Assembly: GCA_024226515.1 (NCBI GenBank)
Contig: JAAELQ010000239.1
Location: forward strand, 62,001-126,000
Direction of reading: 5' to 3'
Source: a bacterium
GTDB lineage: Bacteria > Acidobacteriota > Polarisedimenticolia > Polarisedimenticolales > Polarisedimenticolaceae
Length of the DNA: 64,000 nucleotides
A program made the position numbers and the translations under genes. Below, in pieces: positions 34,954 to 44,119 of the stretch. Position 1 is the first letter of the stretch. Each line of letters opens with the position of its first letter. The notes under the pieces were generated by a model. The model made no database searches, was not told where the DNA came from, and saw nothing but the letters and a program-made list of their open reading frames with translations.

Positions 34954-37626
34954 ATGCATGACGTCCGCTGCAGGATGGCTCTGATCACGCTGGTCGCACT
35001 GTGCCTGGCGCTTTCGTGCGCTCCGCGACAGAAACCCGTCGAGGCGCACGGTCTGCCGACCTGGGTCGCACGGCACGGCGGCGACGACGATTCGTCGGAA
35101 GAGAGTGCGGACGAGAAGCGCGGCCCCAGCGGCGCGATGAAGGCGCTCGACTTCTGGTCGGCCCAGCGTGCGTACCCGCAGGCGACGATCTCGGAGACGG
35201 GGTACGGCACGGCGCTGCAACAACTGGCCGATCGCCGAGGGCGTTCGGCCGCGCGAGGCGTGACGGGAGTTCCCGCGTGGGAGGCGATGGGCCCGGCCAA
35301 CGTCGGCGGCCGCACGCTGTGTCTCGCGCTGCGGTCCGACGACCCCGACGTGCTGTTCGCCGGTAGCGCCAGCGGCGGCCTGTGGAAGTCGACGACCGGC
35401 GGCGTCGGCGCCGACGCGTGGGACTACGTGGACACGGGCTTCCCGGTGCTGGGCGTGGCCACGATCGCGATCGACCCCGACGACAACGACGTGATGTACA
35501 TCGGCACCGGTGAGGCGTACTCGTATCAGGGCACGAACGGCGGCGAGGTGATCCGTACGACGCGCGGCAGTTACGGGGTGGGCATTCTCAAGTCGATCGA
35601 CGGTGGTGCGACCTGGAGCAAGAGTCTGGATTGGAGCTACGCGCAGTCGCGCGGCGTGTGGATGATCCGCATTCACCCGACCGACGGCGACGTGCTGTAC
35701 GCGGCGACGACGGAGGGCGTCTACAAGTCGATCGACGCCGGTGCGTCATGGGACCTGGTGCACGCCGTCGTCATGGCCATGGACGTGCGGATCCATCCGA
35801 CTAATCCCGACAAGGTGTTCGCCGCTCACGGAAACTTCGCCACGACCGGGGTCGGCATCTACCGTACGAAGGACGGCGGGCAGACGTGGCTTCCGCTCAG
35901 CGTCGGCCTGCCCAACGGCTGGACGGGCAAGGCCCAGCTCGCCATCTCGGAGACCTCTCCCGAGACGGTCTACGCCAGCATCGCCGACCAGGGCAGCGGC
36001 CACGGGTTGTACCGCTCGGTCAACGGCGGCGACAGCTGGTCCCAGGTCAGCAGCACCAACTACGCGCAGTACCAGGGCTGGTACGCGCACTACGTCGCGG
36101 TCAGCCCGTTCGACGTGGACACGCTGTTCACCGGCGGCATCGAGATCTGGCGCTCGACCGACGGCGGCTCGACGCTGGACATCCGCTCGAGCTGGCAGTC
36201 GGTGTTCTTCGGGACGACGCCCCCCGAGGGACCGATCGGCGACACGGACTACGCGCATGCCGATCACCACTTCGCCCTGTGGCATCCGACCGAGCCGAAC
36301 ACCGTGTTCTTCGCCTCGGACGGCGGCGTGTTCAAGACGACGGACTTGGGCGACACGTTCCAGTCGCTGATCGGCGGCTACCAGACGACCCAGTTCTACA
36401 ACGGCTTCTCCAACTCGGCGTTGAATCCGGACTTCGCGATGGGTGGCCTGCAGGACAACTTCACGGTGATCTACCAGGGCACCAACGCCTGGAGCCGAGA
36501 GATCGGTGGCGACGGAACCTGGACCTCGCAGAACCCCAATACGCCGACGACGATTTACGGCTCCGCACAGAGCTTGCAGATGGCTCGCTCGTTCGACTCG
36601 GGCGGTAACTGGAATTTCATCTCGCCGCCGTCGCAGTCGGGAGACGTGACGGCGTTCGTGGCACCGCACGTGCTCAGCCACGACGATCCCACCGTGCTCT
36701 ACGCCGGTCGGTCACGCATCTACCGCAGCGACAACCAGGGCTCGAACTGGAATGCGACGAACGGGGGGGCACAGCTCAGCCCCGGCAACCCCGTCCTCTC
36801 CCTGGCCGCGGCGCGGACCGATGTCGACGTGGCGTACGCGGGTACCGCTCCGCTCTCCGGCCCCGCCCGCGTTTTCCGCACGGACGACGGCGGCGTCTCG
36901 TGGACCGATGTGACCGGGACGTTGCCCGATCGCTATCCGTCCGACATCTCCATCGACCCGAACGACCCCGATCGCGTGCTCGTCACCTTCATGGGCTTCG
37001 GCACGTCGCACGTCTTCCTGTCGGAGGACGCGGGGGACTCGTGGGACGACATCGGAGTAGGCCTGCCGGATATCCCCACCTCGGCGGTGGCGGTCGATCC
37101 CGACTACCCGGAGGTCGTCTACGTCGGCACGGACCTCGGCACCTACGTTTCGCTGGACTCCGGCGCCACCTGGCAGGAGTTCAACGACGGCATGCCGCTC
37201 GCGATGATCAACGACCTGAAGGTGTTCCAGCCGGGACGCAAGATGCGCGCGGCGACCCACGGCAACGGCGCCTGGCAGCGCGACTTGATCGGGCCCGGAA
37301 ACTGCGCCGCTCCCGGCGAGGCGAAGGACCTGACCCTCGCGTCGCAGACGGGATCGACGCTGCTGAGCTGGACCGCGCCGCTCGATCCGGGAGTCGCTCC
37401 CGTGACCTACGACACGCTGGCGTCGTCCGCCGCGGACGGCTTCGACGGGGGGGCCTCGGCGACATGCGTCGAGGCCGACGGCGACGACACGCTCTCGACC
37501 GACGCCTCCGACCCGTTGCCGGGCCAGGTGACGTACTACGTCATCCGACCGCGCAGTCTGTGCGGCGCGGGCCCGCTGGGCAGCGCCTCGTCGGGCCAGC
37601 CCCGGACGGCTCCCGCCTGTAGCTGA
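34954..37626 (+). CDS. VPS10/sortilin-like beta-propeller lipoprotein
   Basis: 890 residues; CTGGAGGCAGGT precedes the ATG. Lipoprotein signal LALSC (about residue 22). Many BNR/Asp-box repeats (SxDGGxTW type: STTGG, SIDGGATWSK, TKDGGQTWLP, SVNGGDSWSQ, STDGGSTLD, TDDGGVSWTD, SEDAGDSWDD, SLDSGATWQE) build a VPS10- or exo-alpha-sialidase-like propeller of about 700 residues. The last 110 residues look like a fibronectin-type domain with one Cys pair. No sialidase catalytic Arg triad is evident. Surface-exposed binding or secreted glycan role is inferred. Confidence 0.85.
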   Translation: MHDVRCRMALITLVALCLALSCAPRQKPVEAHGLPTWVARHGGDDDSSEESADEKRGPSGAMKALDFWSAQRAYPQATISETGYGTALQQLADRRGRSAARGVTGVPAWEAMGPANVGGRTLCLALRSDDPDVLFAGSASGGLWKSTTGGVGADAWDYVDTGFPVLGVATIAIDPDDNDVMYIGTGEAYSYQGTNGGEVIRTTRGSYGVGILKSIDGGATWSKSLDWSYAQSRGVWMIRIHPTDGDVLYAATTEGVYKSIDAGASWDLVHAVVMAMDVRIHPTNPDKVFAAHGNFATTGVGIYRTKDGGQTWLPLSVGLPNGWTGKAQLAISETSPETVYASIADQGSGHGLYRSVNGGDSWSQVSSTNYAQYQGWYAHYVAVSPFDVDTLFTGGIEIWRSTDGGSTLDIRSSWQSVFFGTTPPEGPIGDTDYAHADHHFALWHPTEPNTVFFASDGGVFKTTDLGDTFQSLIGGYQTTQFYNGFSNSALNPDFAMGGLQDNFTVIYQGTNAWSREIGGDGTWTSQNPNTPTTIYGSAQSLQMARSFDSGGNWNFISPPSQSGDVTAFVAPHVLSHDDPTVLYAGRSRIYRSDNQGSNWNATNGGAQLSPGNPVLSLAAARTDVDVAYAGTAPLSGPARVFRTDDGGVSWTDVTGTLPDRYPSDISIDPNDPDRVLVTFMGFGTSHVFLSEDAGDSWDDIGVGLPDIPTSAVAVDPDYPEVVYVGTDLGTYVSLDSGATWQEFNDGMPLAMINDLKVFQPGRKMRAATHGNGAWQRDLIGPGNCAAPGEAKDLTLASQTGSTLLSWTAPLDPGVAPVTYDTLASSAADGFDGGASATCVEADGDDTLSTDASDPLPGQVTYYVIRPRSLCGAGPLGSASSGQPRTAPACS

Positions 37627-37673
37627 CGTCCCCCGGCTCGACGGTAGTAGACTGCGTACCCGAGGTGAATCAC

Positions 37674-38027
37674 ATGGGTGCGTTTCTGGTGCATTGGGCC
37701 ACGGTGGCGTTGGCGCTGTTCGCGACGTCCTGGATCCTCCCCGGCGTGTCGGTGGCGTCGATCCAGGCGCTGTTGATCGCGGCGCTGGTCCTGGGTTTCG
37801 TCAACGCGGTCGTCCGTCCGCTGCTCGTGTTGTTGACGTTGCCGATCACGCTGATCACGCTGGGACTGTTCTACCTGGTGGTGAACGGCCTGGCGTTCTC
37901 GTTGGCGGCGTTCATCGTACCGGGGTTCGAGGTGGCCTCGTTTCTGTGGGCCGTCGCCGGCGCGCTGATCGTCGGGATCGTCTCCTTCTTCGTCGGCATG
38001 TTCGCCGGCGATTCCAAGAAGAAGTAG
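37674..38027 (+). CDS. Phage holin family IV (YvlD-like) membrane protein
   Basis: 117 residues; GAGGTGA sits before the ATG at 37674. Four transmembrane helices, with the family phrases GVSVASIQALLIAALVLGFVNAVVRPLLVLLTLPITLITLGLF and a lysine-rich C-terminus. Proteins of this group are annotated holin-like but occur widely in non-phage chromosomes and have been linked to envelope stress or LPS handling; no phage genes are near. Confidence 0.85.
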   Translation: MGAFLVHWATVALALFATSWILPGVSVASIQALLIAALVLGFVNAVVRPLLVLLTLPITLITLGLFYLVVNGLAFSLAAFIVPGFEVASFLWAVAGALIVGIVSFFVGMFAGDSKKK

Positions 38028-38029
38028 CC

Positions 38030-38068
38030 GCCACAAAAGAAAACGCCCGGGGTCGTCCCCCGGGCGTT
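38030..38068 (-). terminator. Rho-independent terminator of the ahcY operon
   Basis: On the minus strand, downstream of ahcY, an 11-bp stem (AACGCCCGGGG / CCCCGGGCGTT) is followed by TTTTCTTTTGT. Confidence 0.85.
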
Positions 38069-38093
38069 CGTTCGCTTGCCTGGAATCGGCGCG

Positions 38094-39596
38094 CTAGTAG
38101 CGGTAGTGGTCCGGCTTGTACGGGCCGTCGATCGACACGCCGAGGTACTCGGCCTGCTCCGGGGTCAGCTCGGAGAGACGCACGCCGAGATGTTCGAGGT
38201 GCAGCCGCGCGACCTCCTCGTCCAGCTTCTTCGGCAGTCGTACGACCTCGTTGCCGTACTTGTCGCCGTTCAGCCGCAGCTCGATCTGCGCCAGCACCTG
38301 GTTGGCGAACGACGTCGACATGACGAAACTCGGGTGGCCGGTGGCGCAGCCGAGGTTCAGCAGGCGTCCCTCGGCCAGCACGAGCACGCTGTGCCCGTCG
38401 GGGAAGATCCACTCGTCGTACTGCGGCTTGATGTTGATGTGCTTGACGCCGTCGATCTTCTTCATGCCGGCCATGTCGATCTCGTTGTCGAAGTGACCGA
38501 TGTTGCCCACGATCGCCTTGTTCTTCATGCGTGACATGTGCTCGGCCGTGATCACGTCCTTGTTGCCGGTCGAGGTGACGAAGATGTCCGCGGTCTCGAC
38601 GACGTCCTCGAGGCGGTTGACCTCGAAGCCCTCCATCACGGCCTGCAGCGCGCAGATCGGATCGATCTCGGTCACGACGACGCGCGCGCCCTGACCGCGC
38701 AGCGCCTGGGCGCAGCCCTTGCCCACCTCGCCGAAGCCGGCGACGACCGCGACCTTGCCGCCGATCATCACGTCGCTGGCGCGGTTGATGCCGTCGATCA
38801 CGGAGTGACGGCAGCCGTAGATGTTGTCGAACTTGTGCTTCGTCACCGAGTCGTTGACGTTGATCGCGGGGAACAGCAGCGTTCCGGCCTCCTGCATCTG
38901 GTACAGCCGGAGGACGCCGGTCGTCGTCTCCTCGCTGACGCCGCGAATCGATTCGGCGACGCGCGTCCAGCGCCCGGCGGCCTCGGCCTGATCGCGCCGC
39001 AGCAGCTCGAGGAACACGCCCCATTCTTCCGGATCGGCGTCGGCGTCGAACGCGGGCACCTCGCCCTTGCCCTCGAACTCCTTGCCCTTGTGAACCAGCA
39101 TCGTCGCGTCGCCGCCGTCGTCGACGATCAGGTCCGGGCCCGAGCCGTCCGGCCAGCGCAGCGACTCGCTGGCGCACCACCAGTACTCCTCCAGCGTCTC
39201 GCCCTTCCAGGCGAAGACCGGGACGCCCTTGGGCGCCTCCGGCGTGCCGCCGGTCTCCTCGCGTCCGATGACCACGGCCGCCGCGGCGGAGTCCTGCGTG
39301 GAGAAGATGTTGCACGAGGCCCAGCGCACGTCGGCGCCGAGGTCGACCAGGGTCTCGATCAGCACCGCCGTCTGCACGGTCATGTGCAGGCTGCCCATGA
39401 CCTTCGCGCCGGCGAGCGGCTTGTCCTTGCTGTACTTCTCGCGGATCGCCATCAGGCCCGGCATCTCGTGCTCGGCCAGGCGGATCTCCTTGCGGCCCAG
39501 CTCGCCCTGGGTCAGGTCGGCGACCTTGTACGGCTCGCGGCCGGCCGCCCTGGCGGCGGCGAACGGGTGAGCTCCGGAATCAACGGCAGTAGACAT
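38094..39596 (-). CDS. ahcY: S-adenosylhomocysteinase
   Basis: 500 residues; GGAGG precedes the ATG. It hydrolyses S-adenosylhomocysteine to adenosine and homocysteine, closing the methylation cycle in the cytoplasm. Seen: substrate region MTVQTAVLIETLVDLGADVRWASCNIFSTQD, NAD-binding GFGEVGKG (287-294), FDNIYGCRHS and the C-terminal KPDHYRY needed for the tetramer. The insertion around residues 145-225 marks the long bacterial form. It follows an ArsR-methyltransferase regulator by 41 bases and shares its promoter. Confidence 0.97.
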   Translation of the reverse strand: MSTAVDSGAHPFAAARAAGREPYKVADLTQGELGRKEIRLAEHEMPGLMAIREKYSKDKPLAGAKVMGSLHMTVQTAVLIETLVDLGADVRWASCNIFSTQDSAAAAVVIGREETGGTPEAPKGVPVFAWKGETLEEYWWCASESLRWPDGSGPDLIVDDGGDATMLVHKGKEFEGKGEVPAFDADADPEEWGVFLELLRRDQAEAAGRWTRVAESIRGVSEETTTGVLRLYQMQEAGTLLFPAINVNDSVTKHKFDNIYGCRHSVIDGINRASDVMIGGKVAVVAGFGEVGKGCAQALRGQGARVVVTEIDPICALQAVMEGFEVNRLEDVVETADIFVTSTGNKDVITAEHMSRMKNKAIVGNIGHFDNEIDMAGMKKIDGVKHINIKPQYDEWIFPDGHSVLVLAEGRLLNLGCATGHPSFVMSTSFANQVLAQIELRLNGDKYGNEVVRLPKKLDEEVARLHLEHLGVRLSELTPEQAEYLGVSIDGPYKPDHYRY

Positions 39597-39637
39597 CAAA
39601 ACCTCCATGTCGACGATCGATAGTCGGTTCGGTTCGT

Positions 39638-40597
39638 TCAGAGTGACGGAGCGCGTCCGGACGCGGCGAACAGCGCCGGTCCCTTGGCCGCGGCCGTCGG
39701 GTTGAGTTCTTGGAAACGCACGGACGCGAAGCCCGTGTCGCGCAGCATGCTCGTGACTTGATCCTGGGAGAAGCCGAGCCACACGTGCCCCATCTCGTCG
39801 CGGAACTCGTGCCGGTCGTGCGGCAGCATGTCCGCGATGAGCAGGGTCCCGCCCGGAGCGAGCACGCGCAATGCCTCCGCGAGCGCGCGGGCGGGGTCCG
39901 GCAGATGGTGCAGCACCAGGATCAGCGTCGCGGCCTGGACCGAGTCGTCCTCCAGGGGAAGCTCCTCCAGGTTCCCGCGTCGCAGGTCGACGTTGTCGAA
40001 CCGCGACAGCCGGCGGCGCGCGGCGGAGAGCATCTCGGCCGACCCGTCGACGGCGACGACGCGATCCACGAACGGAGCGACCGCCGAGGTGACGGCTCCG
40101 CTTCCGCAGCCCAGGTCGGCGACGGAGAGATCGTCGCCGAGCAGGCCGGGCAGCGCGGCGAGAAAGAACTGCGCGCCGAACAGCTCGTCGCGCATCGCGT
40201 CCCAGCGTCCGGCCTCGGTGGAGAAGAACTCCTCCGAGCGCGTGCGCCGTTCGGCCAGCACGTCCTGCAGTCGCCGGGCGTCGCGTTCGGCGTCGACCGC
40301 CTGCTCCAGCTCCGTCCGGGCCAGCAGCCACAGGCGCCGGGTCGGAGACTCGCCGGGCGGAAGGCTCATGCGGTACAGCCGGCGCGTGCCGTCCGGGCGC
40401 GAGCGGATCCAGCCCTGGTCGACGAGGATCTTCAGGTGTCGGCTGACCGTGGACTGGGGCAGCTGCAGCACGGCGCACAGCTCCGAGACGGTCAGCTCCT
40501 GTGACTCCAGCACGAGCAGCAGCCGGCCCCGGACGCTCTCGGAGAGGCCCGACATCTGCTCGAGGAGGCGTGAACCTGTTGTTGTGGCTGTATCCAT
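39638..40597 (-). CDS. ArsR-family HTH fused to SAM methyltransferase domain
   Basis: 319 residues from the ATG at 40597; the in-frame TTG farther upstream falls inside the -10 box. An ArsR winged helix (about 10-80: LCAVLQLPQSTVSRHLKILVDQGWIRSRPDGTRRLYR) precedes a class I methyltransferase (D161LGCGSG motif I; later LHHLPDPARALAEALRVLAPGGTLLIADMLPH). ArsR-methyltransferase fusions next to methionine-cycle genes are a known arrangement; binding of SAM or SAH through the MT fold to set ahcY expression is a sensible inference. No thiol metal site typical of ArsR is seen. Confidence 0.88.
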   Translation of the reverse strand: MDTATTTGSRLLEQMSGLSESVRGRLLLVLESQELTVSELCAVLQLPQSTVSRHLKILVDQGWIRSRPDGTRRLYRMSLPPGESPTRRLWLLARTELEQAVDAERDARRLQDVLAERRTRSEEFFSTEAGRWDAMRDELFGAQFFLAALPGLLGDDLSVADLGCGSGAVTSAVAPFVDRVVAVDGSAEMLSAARRRLSRFDNVDLRRGNLEELPLEDDSVQAATLILVLHHLPDPARALAEALRVLAPGGTLLIADMLPHDRHEFRDEMGHVWLGFSQDQVTSMLRDTGFASVRFQELNPTAAAKGPALFAASGRAPSL

Positions 40598-40614
40598 CCG
40601 TGTATCCGGATGGA
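40593..40614. promoter_or_regulatory. Operator-like palindrome over the transcription and translation start
   Basis: TCCATCCG and CGGATGGA flank TGTATC. It begins directly after the -10 box and covers the start codon, the position expected for an autorepressor such as the ArsR-MT protein. Confidence 0.65.
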
Positions 40615-40643
40615 ACAATACAGCGATTCGCCCGGCCTGTCAA
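40615..40643 (-). promoter_or_regulatory. Sigma70-type promoter of the ArsR-MT/ahcY operon
   Basis: A perfect TTGACA (40643-40638), a 17-base spacer and TATTGT (40620-40615). The predicted start of transcription falls about 10 bases before the ATG at 40597, leaving almost no leader. Confidence 0.75.
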
Positions 40644-40712
40644 TCTCCCCGGCTTGGTCGGCCGGTCTTTCTTCGGGTTGTTGCCCGCGTCGTGTCGTCG
40701 CCCGGCCGAAGA

Positions 40713-41065
40713 ACCCCGCCGAGGTTCCTCGCGGCCGATACGAACTCGAGCGGTACGGGGCATCCTGAATTGACCGGGGGGCGGCCCCCCGGACCCCCGC
40801 TCCGCACTCCACGACGGCCGCAGACGGCCGTCGCTCCGTTTGGTACTTGGTTGGTGGTCGCCCGGAGCGCCGAGGGTAAGTGTCGGAGGTTCGCGTCTGC
40901 TGCCCGGCGGCGCGCGTTCAAAGACAAATCTAAGACCAAACGGAACGATGGCCGTCTGCGGCCGTCGTGGAGTGCGGACGGGGGGGCCGGGGGCAGGCCC
41001 CCGGTCAATTCCGGTTGCTCCGTACCGCTCGAGTTCGTGTCGGCCGCAAGAACCCTCGCGGGGCC
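40713..41065. repeat. Long inverted repeat, about 130-bp arms with 92-base centre
   Basis: The left arm 40713-40843 and right arm 40936-41065 are reverse complements over almost their whole length with scattered mismatches and a small indel, including an identical stretch ACGAACTCGAGCGGTACGG and CCGCACTCCACGACGGCCGC. Each arm also folds on itself (a G6/C6 hairpin and GACGGCCG...CGGCCGTC). No transposase or credible gene is inside. It fills the otherwise gene-free stretch 40644-41096 and resembles a fold-back element or MITE. Confidence 0.8.
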
Positions 41066-41096
41066 GGTGAGCCGAAGCGGTCGGCGTCGAGCAGCG

Positions 41097-41588
41097 CTAC
41101 TCTTTCTCGGCGATTTCGACCGCGTGCTCGAGCATGTGACGCCCGATCCACTCCGCGAGGATTCGATCCGGCAGCTTACCGAGGACGATCTCGATCTGCT
41201 TCTCGTCGGCGGCGGTGTGGCAGCAGCCGCCGCGCTCGACGGTGTAGCGGATCGTCTTGCCGGGGACCCACTCCTTCCGCGACTTGTAGATCTTCTCTTT
41301 GTTCTCGGCGCAGAACTTCAGGCCGTCGACGGCGATCAGGACATCGCCCCGCTCCAGCCCGGCCTCTTCGCCGGGGCTGTTCTCGAAGACGTTGGTGATG
41401 ACGAGCGCACCGCTCTCTTCGTCTTCTTCGATCTCGATGCCGATCCAGCCGCGGTTCTCGTAGTTGGCGACCATCCAGTTCAGGCAGTCCTGAGTCTCTG
41501 CCGTGCACTTGTGCTCGCCCCCGGCGTAGGCAACACCCACCAGCCCGGAGAGGGCCAGCGCTGCCACGATTCGAGCGAAGCACTTCAT
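41097..41588 (-). CDS. Secreted PDZ-domain protein
   Basis: 163 residues; GGAGG precedes the ATG. Signal peptide to about residue 22 (GVAYAGG). A Cys-bearing segment (HKCTAETQDCLNWMV) leads into a PDZ domain (about 45-120: WIGIEIEEDEESGALVITNVFENSPGEEAGLERGDVLIAVDGLKF) with a ring of further cysteines (FCAEN, GGCCHT) after it. No protease domain is attached. It may bind C-termini or partners in the periplasm; divergent from the histidine kinase gene 150 bases away. Confidence 0.8.
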   Translation of the reverse strand: MKCFARIVAALALSGLVGVAYAGGEHKCTAETQDCLNWMVANYENRGWIGIEIEEDEESGALVITNVFENSPGEEAGLERGDVLIAVDGLKFCAENKEKIYKSRKEWVPGKTIRYTVERGGCCHTAADEKQIEIVLGKLPDRILAEWIGRHMLEHAVEIAEKE

Positions 41589-41739
41589 CGACAACCTCCA
41601 CGGGGCGCCCCCCGATTGCTCAACATCATAGTTCATCGGAAGGGCGCCAAAGTCCAAGAAAACCCCGTAAAAACTTGTAAATCCAGCGGGCCGGGGCAAA
41701 CCGCTGACGTATGATCCAGGTGACGTGTCCGGAGTATCC

Positions 41740-43404
41740 ATGAGGCGTTTTCTGCGAAAGCGGGTGCTGTTGACCGGCTTCCTGGCCGTGCTCGTCCCGC
41801 TCGTCATCCTGCTGACGTTGCAGTTCCGCTGGCTGACGCGCCTGGAGGAGACCTCGGCCATCGCCGAGAAGGCGTCGCTCAACAACTACCTCAACGCCGT
41901 CTTCAACGAGATCGAGTATTTCTACCGCTCGCAGGCCGAGCACGCGCTGAACGCGCCGTCGTATCTGCTGAAGCGCAAACCCGAGAAGATCGAGCTGTAT
42001 TTCCGCAAGAAGGCGGTCGACGGCGCGCGCTACCTGTTCGTCGTGCCCTACGTGGATCGTGAGAACTGGGGCGGGATCAGCGTCTACAACGTGGCGCAGC
42101 GCAAGCTGGGGAAGCCGGATCCCGACGCCGCGCAGGCGATCAACGTCGCCCTGTCACCGTGGAAGATGCTGGCCTGGCGCGGCTCGGCGGTTCCCTCGCA
42201 CGACTTCTCGGTCGACCAGATGGACGACGACAACGTCCTGTTGCTCAAGCCGCTGACCGACAACGCCTGCCAACTGCAGGGCATGGCGGGGATGGTGCTC
42301 GACACGACGTACTTCGAGGAGGTCGTGCTGCCCGCGGCGATCGAGAAGTCGTTACCGCAGTCGTTCAACGAGCGCGAACGCGCCAACCTGGTCGTGACGG
42401 TTCGCGACCAGTGGGAACGGCTGGTGTTCGGCGGTGAGTCCGACGAGGAAGCGCCGATGCAGGTGTCGGCCCGCGTCCCGTTCATCTTCTCCGACTGGAC
42501 GGTCGCGCTGGGTAGTCGCTTCTCGACACCGGAGCAGCTGGCACAGTCCAACTTCCTGCTCAACATGTCGATGTCGGTGTTGCTCGCGGTGGTCCTGCTG
42601 GGCGGGATCGTCCTCGCCCTGCGCACGGCGTCGCGCGAGATCCACCTCTCCAACATGAAGGCCGACTTCGTGTCCAACGTCTCCCACGAGCTGCGCACGC
42701 CGTTGGCCTCGATTCGTGTGTTCGGCGAGTTCCTGCGCCTCGGGCGCGTCGAGGACGAGGGCAAGGTGCGCGAGTACGGCGAGTACATCGAGACCGAGAG
42801 CCGCCGCCTGACGCAACTGATCAACAACATCCTGGACTTCTCCAAGATCGAGTCCGGGGCCAAGACCTACGAGTTCCGCGAGGACAATCTGCATTCGGTC
42901 GTCGCCGACACGTTGCACACGATGGAAGTCGGCCTGAAACACATGGGCTTCGAGCTCGAGTTCGTCGAGCCGGTCGAGCCGTTGCCCTCGGTGCGCATGG
43001 ATCGCGACGCGATCACGCAGGCGCTGGCCAACCTGGTCGAGAACGCGGTGAAGTACTCCAACGGTTCCAAGAAGATCCGGGTCCGGCTGGAGCAGGACGA
43101 CGGCTGCGCCGTCATCGCCGTCCGCGACTGGGGCTGCGGGATCTCGTCAGGCGAGCAGAAGAAGATCTTCGAGCGGTTCCATCGCGTGGGGACCGGTCAA
43201 GTCCACGACGTGAAGGGCAGCGGACTCGGGCTGTCGATCGTCAGTCACATCGTCAAAGCACACGGCGGCATCGTCGAGGTGACGAGCGAGCCGGGAGCCG
43301 GCAGTACGTTCCGCCTTCACCTGCCCTGCGGTGTCCGTACGACCGGGGAGCAGCGCGATGCGCCGCCGGCCGTCGGGACCGTGCAGCCCATGGGGAAGAC
43401 CTGA
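41740..43404 (+). CDS. Membrane sensor histidine kinase
   Basis: 554 residues; GGAG lies five bases before the ATG at 41740. Two transmembrane helices (about 9-29 and 272-294) bound a 240-residue periplasmic sensor of unrecognised type. Then the HisKA box FVSNVSHELRTPLASI with phospho-His316, the N box ALANLVENAVKYSN, DWGCGIS and GSGLGLSIV of the HATPase domain. All motifs are intact. It overlaps its response regulator by one base (TGATG), so the pair is cognate. Confidence 0.95.
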   Translation: MRRFLRKRVLLTGFLAVLVPLVILLTLQFRWLTRLEETSAIAEKASLNNYLNAVFNEIEYFYRSQAEHALNAPSYLLKRKPEKIELYFRKKAVDGARYLFVVPYVDRENWGGISVYNVAQRKLGKPDPDAAQAINVALSPWKMLAWRGSAVPSHDFSVDQMDDDNVLLLKPLTDNACQLQGMAGMVLDTTYFEEVVLPAAIEKSLPQSFNERERANLVVTVRDQWERLVFGGESDEEAPMQVSARVPFIFSDWTVALGSRFSTPEQLAQSNFLLNMSMSVLLAVVLLGGIVLALRTASREIHLSNMKADFVSNVSHELRTPLASIRVFGEFLRLGRVEDEGKVREYGEYIETESRRLTQLINNILDFSKIESGAKTYEFREDNLHSVVADTLHTMEVGLKHMGFELEFVEPVEPLPSVRMDRDAITQALANLVENAVKYSNGSKKIRVRLEQDDGCAVIAVRDWGCGISSGEQKKIFERFHRVGTGQVHDVKGSGLGLSIVSHIVKAHGGIVEVTSEPGAGSTFRLHLPCGVRTTGEQRDAPPAVGTVQPMGKT

Positions 43405-44084
43405 TGCCAAGAGTGTTGATCGTCGAGGACGACCAGGCGATCGCCGTCGCGTTGAGGGACGGCTTCCAGTACGAGGGTTACGAGGTCCGGATGGCCGGCG
43501 ACGGCGAGGCCGGCCTGCGGATGGCGACCGAGGGGCAGCACGACCTGATCATCCTCGACGTCATGCTGCCCAAGATGAGCGGCCTCGACGTGTGCAAGAA
43601 GATCCGTCGCGAGGGCAGTCGCGTGCCGGTCATCATGCTCACGGCGCGGGGGCAAGAGATCGACAAGGTGATGGGTCTCAAGACCGGTGCGGACGACTAC
43701 GTGACCAAGCCGTTCAGCTTCCTGGAGCTGATGGCCCGGGTCGAGGCGGTGCTGCGCCGTTACTCCGGCTATGCGGAGAAGCTCGACCGCTACCAGTTCG
43801 GCGACGTCGAGGTCGACTTCGCGCGGGCCGAGGCGATCAAGGGCCGCTCGCGGATCGAGTTGTCGCCGAGAGAGTTCAAGCTGCTGCAGTTCATGATCGA
43901 CCATCGCGGCGAGGTGCTCGCTCGAGAGCGCCTGCTCGACGCCGTCTGGGGCTACGACGACGTGCCCTTCACTCGTACCGTCGACATGCACGTGGCCAAG
44001 CTGCGCAAGAAGATCGAGGACAAGCCGCACGATCCCGCCTTCATCGTGACCGTGCACCGCGTCGGCTACAAATTCGTCGGCTGA
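43404..44084 (+). CDS. OmpR-family response regulator
   Basis: 226 residues. Receiver domain with acidic pair D9/D10, phospho-acceptor D52 and K102, then a winged-helix DNA-binding domain (about 130-226) ending VTVHRVGYKFVG. Translationally coupled to the histidine kinase just upstream. It should bind tandem direct repeats near its targets; none could be assigned in this window. Confidence 0.95.
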   Translation: MPRVLIVEDDQAIAVALRDGFQYEGYEVRMAGDGEAGLRMATEGQHDLIILDVMLPKMSGLDVCKKIRREGSRVPVIMLTARGQEIDKVMGLKTGADDYVTKPFSFLELMARVEAVLRRYSGYAEKLDRYQFGDVEVDFARAEAIKGRSRIELSPREFKLLQFMIDHRGEVLARERLLDAVWGYDDVPFTRTVDMHVAKLRKKIEDKPHDPAFIVTVHRVGYKFVG

Positions 44085-44093
44085 TTCCCCCGC

Positions 44094-44119
44094 CCGCGAG
44101 CACCGGCTCCGCTGTTTTT
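44094..44119 (+). terminator. Possible terminator after the response regulator
   Basis: A short imperfect stem (GCGAGC / GCTCCGC) is followed by TGTTTTT ten bases after the stop codon; weak. Confidence 0.3.

Noticed and set aside
37674..38027. Holin-like gene as evidence of a prophage
   Set aside because: No other phage genes within the window; the family is common on normal chromosomes.
40618..40763. An upstream extension of the ahcY frame and a TTG start for the ArsR-MT gene
   Set aside because: The TTG lies in the -10 box of a clear promoter, and the long ahcY extension reads through the regulator gene out of phase with its coding sequence; both are shadows.
40840..41070. Short frames inside the long inverted repeat that look alike on both strands
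   Set aside because: The similarity is a by-product of the inverted arms; no ribosome binding sites or family patterns.
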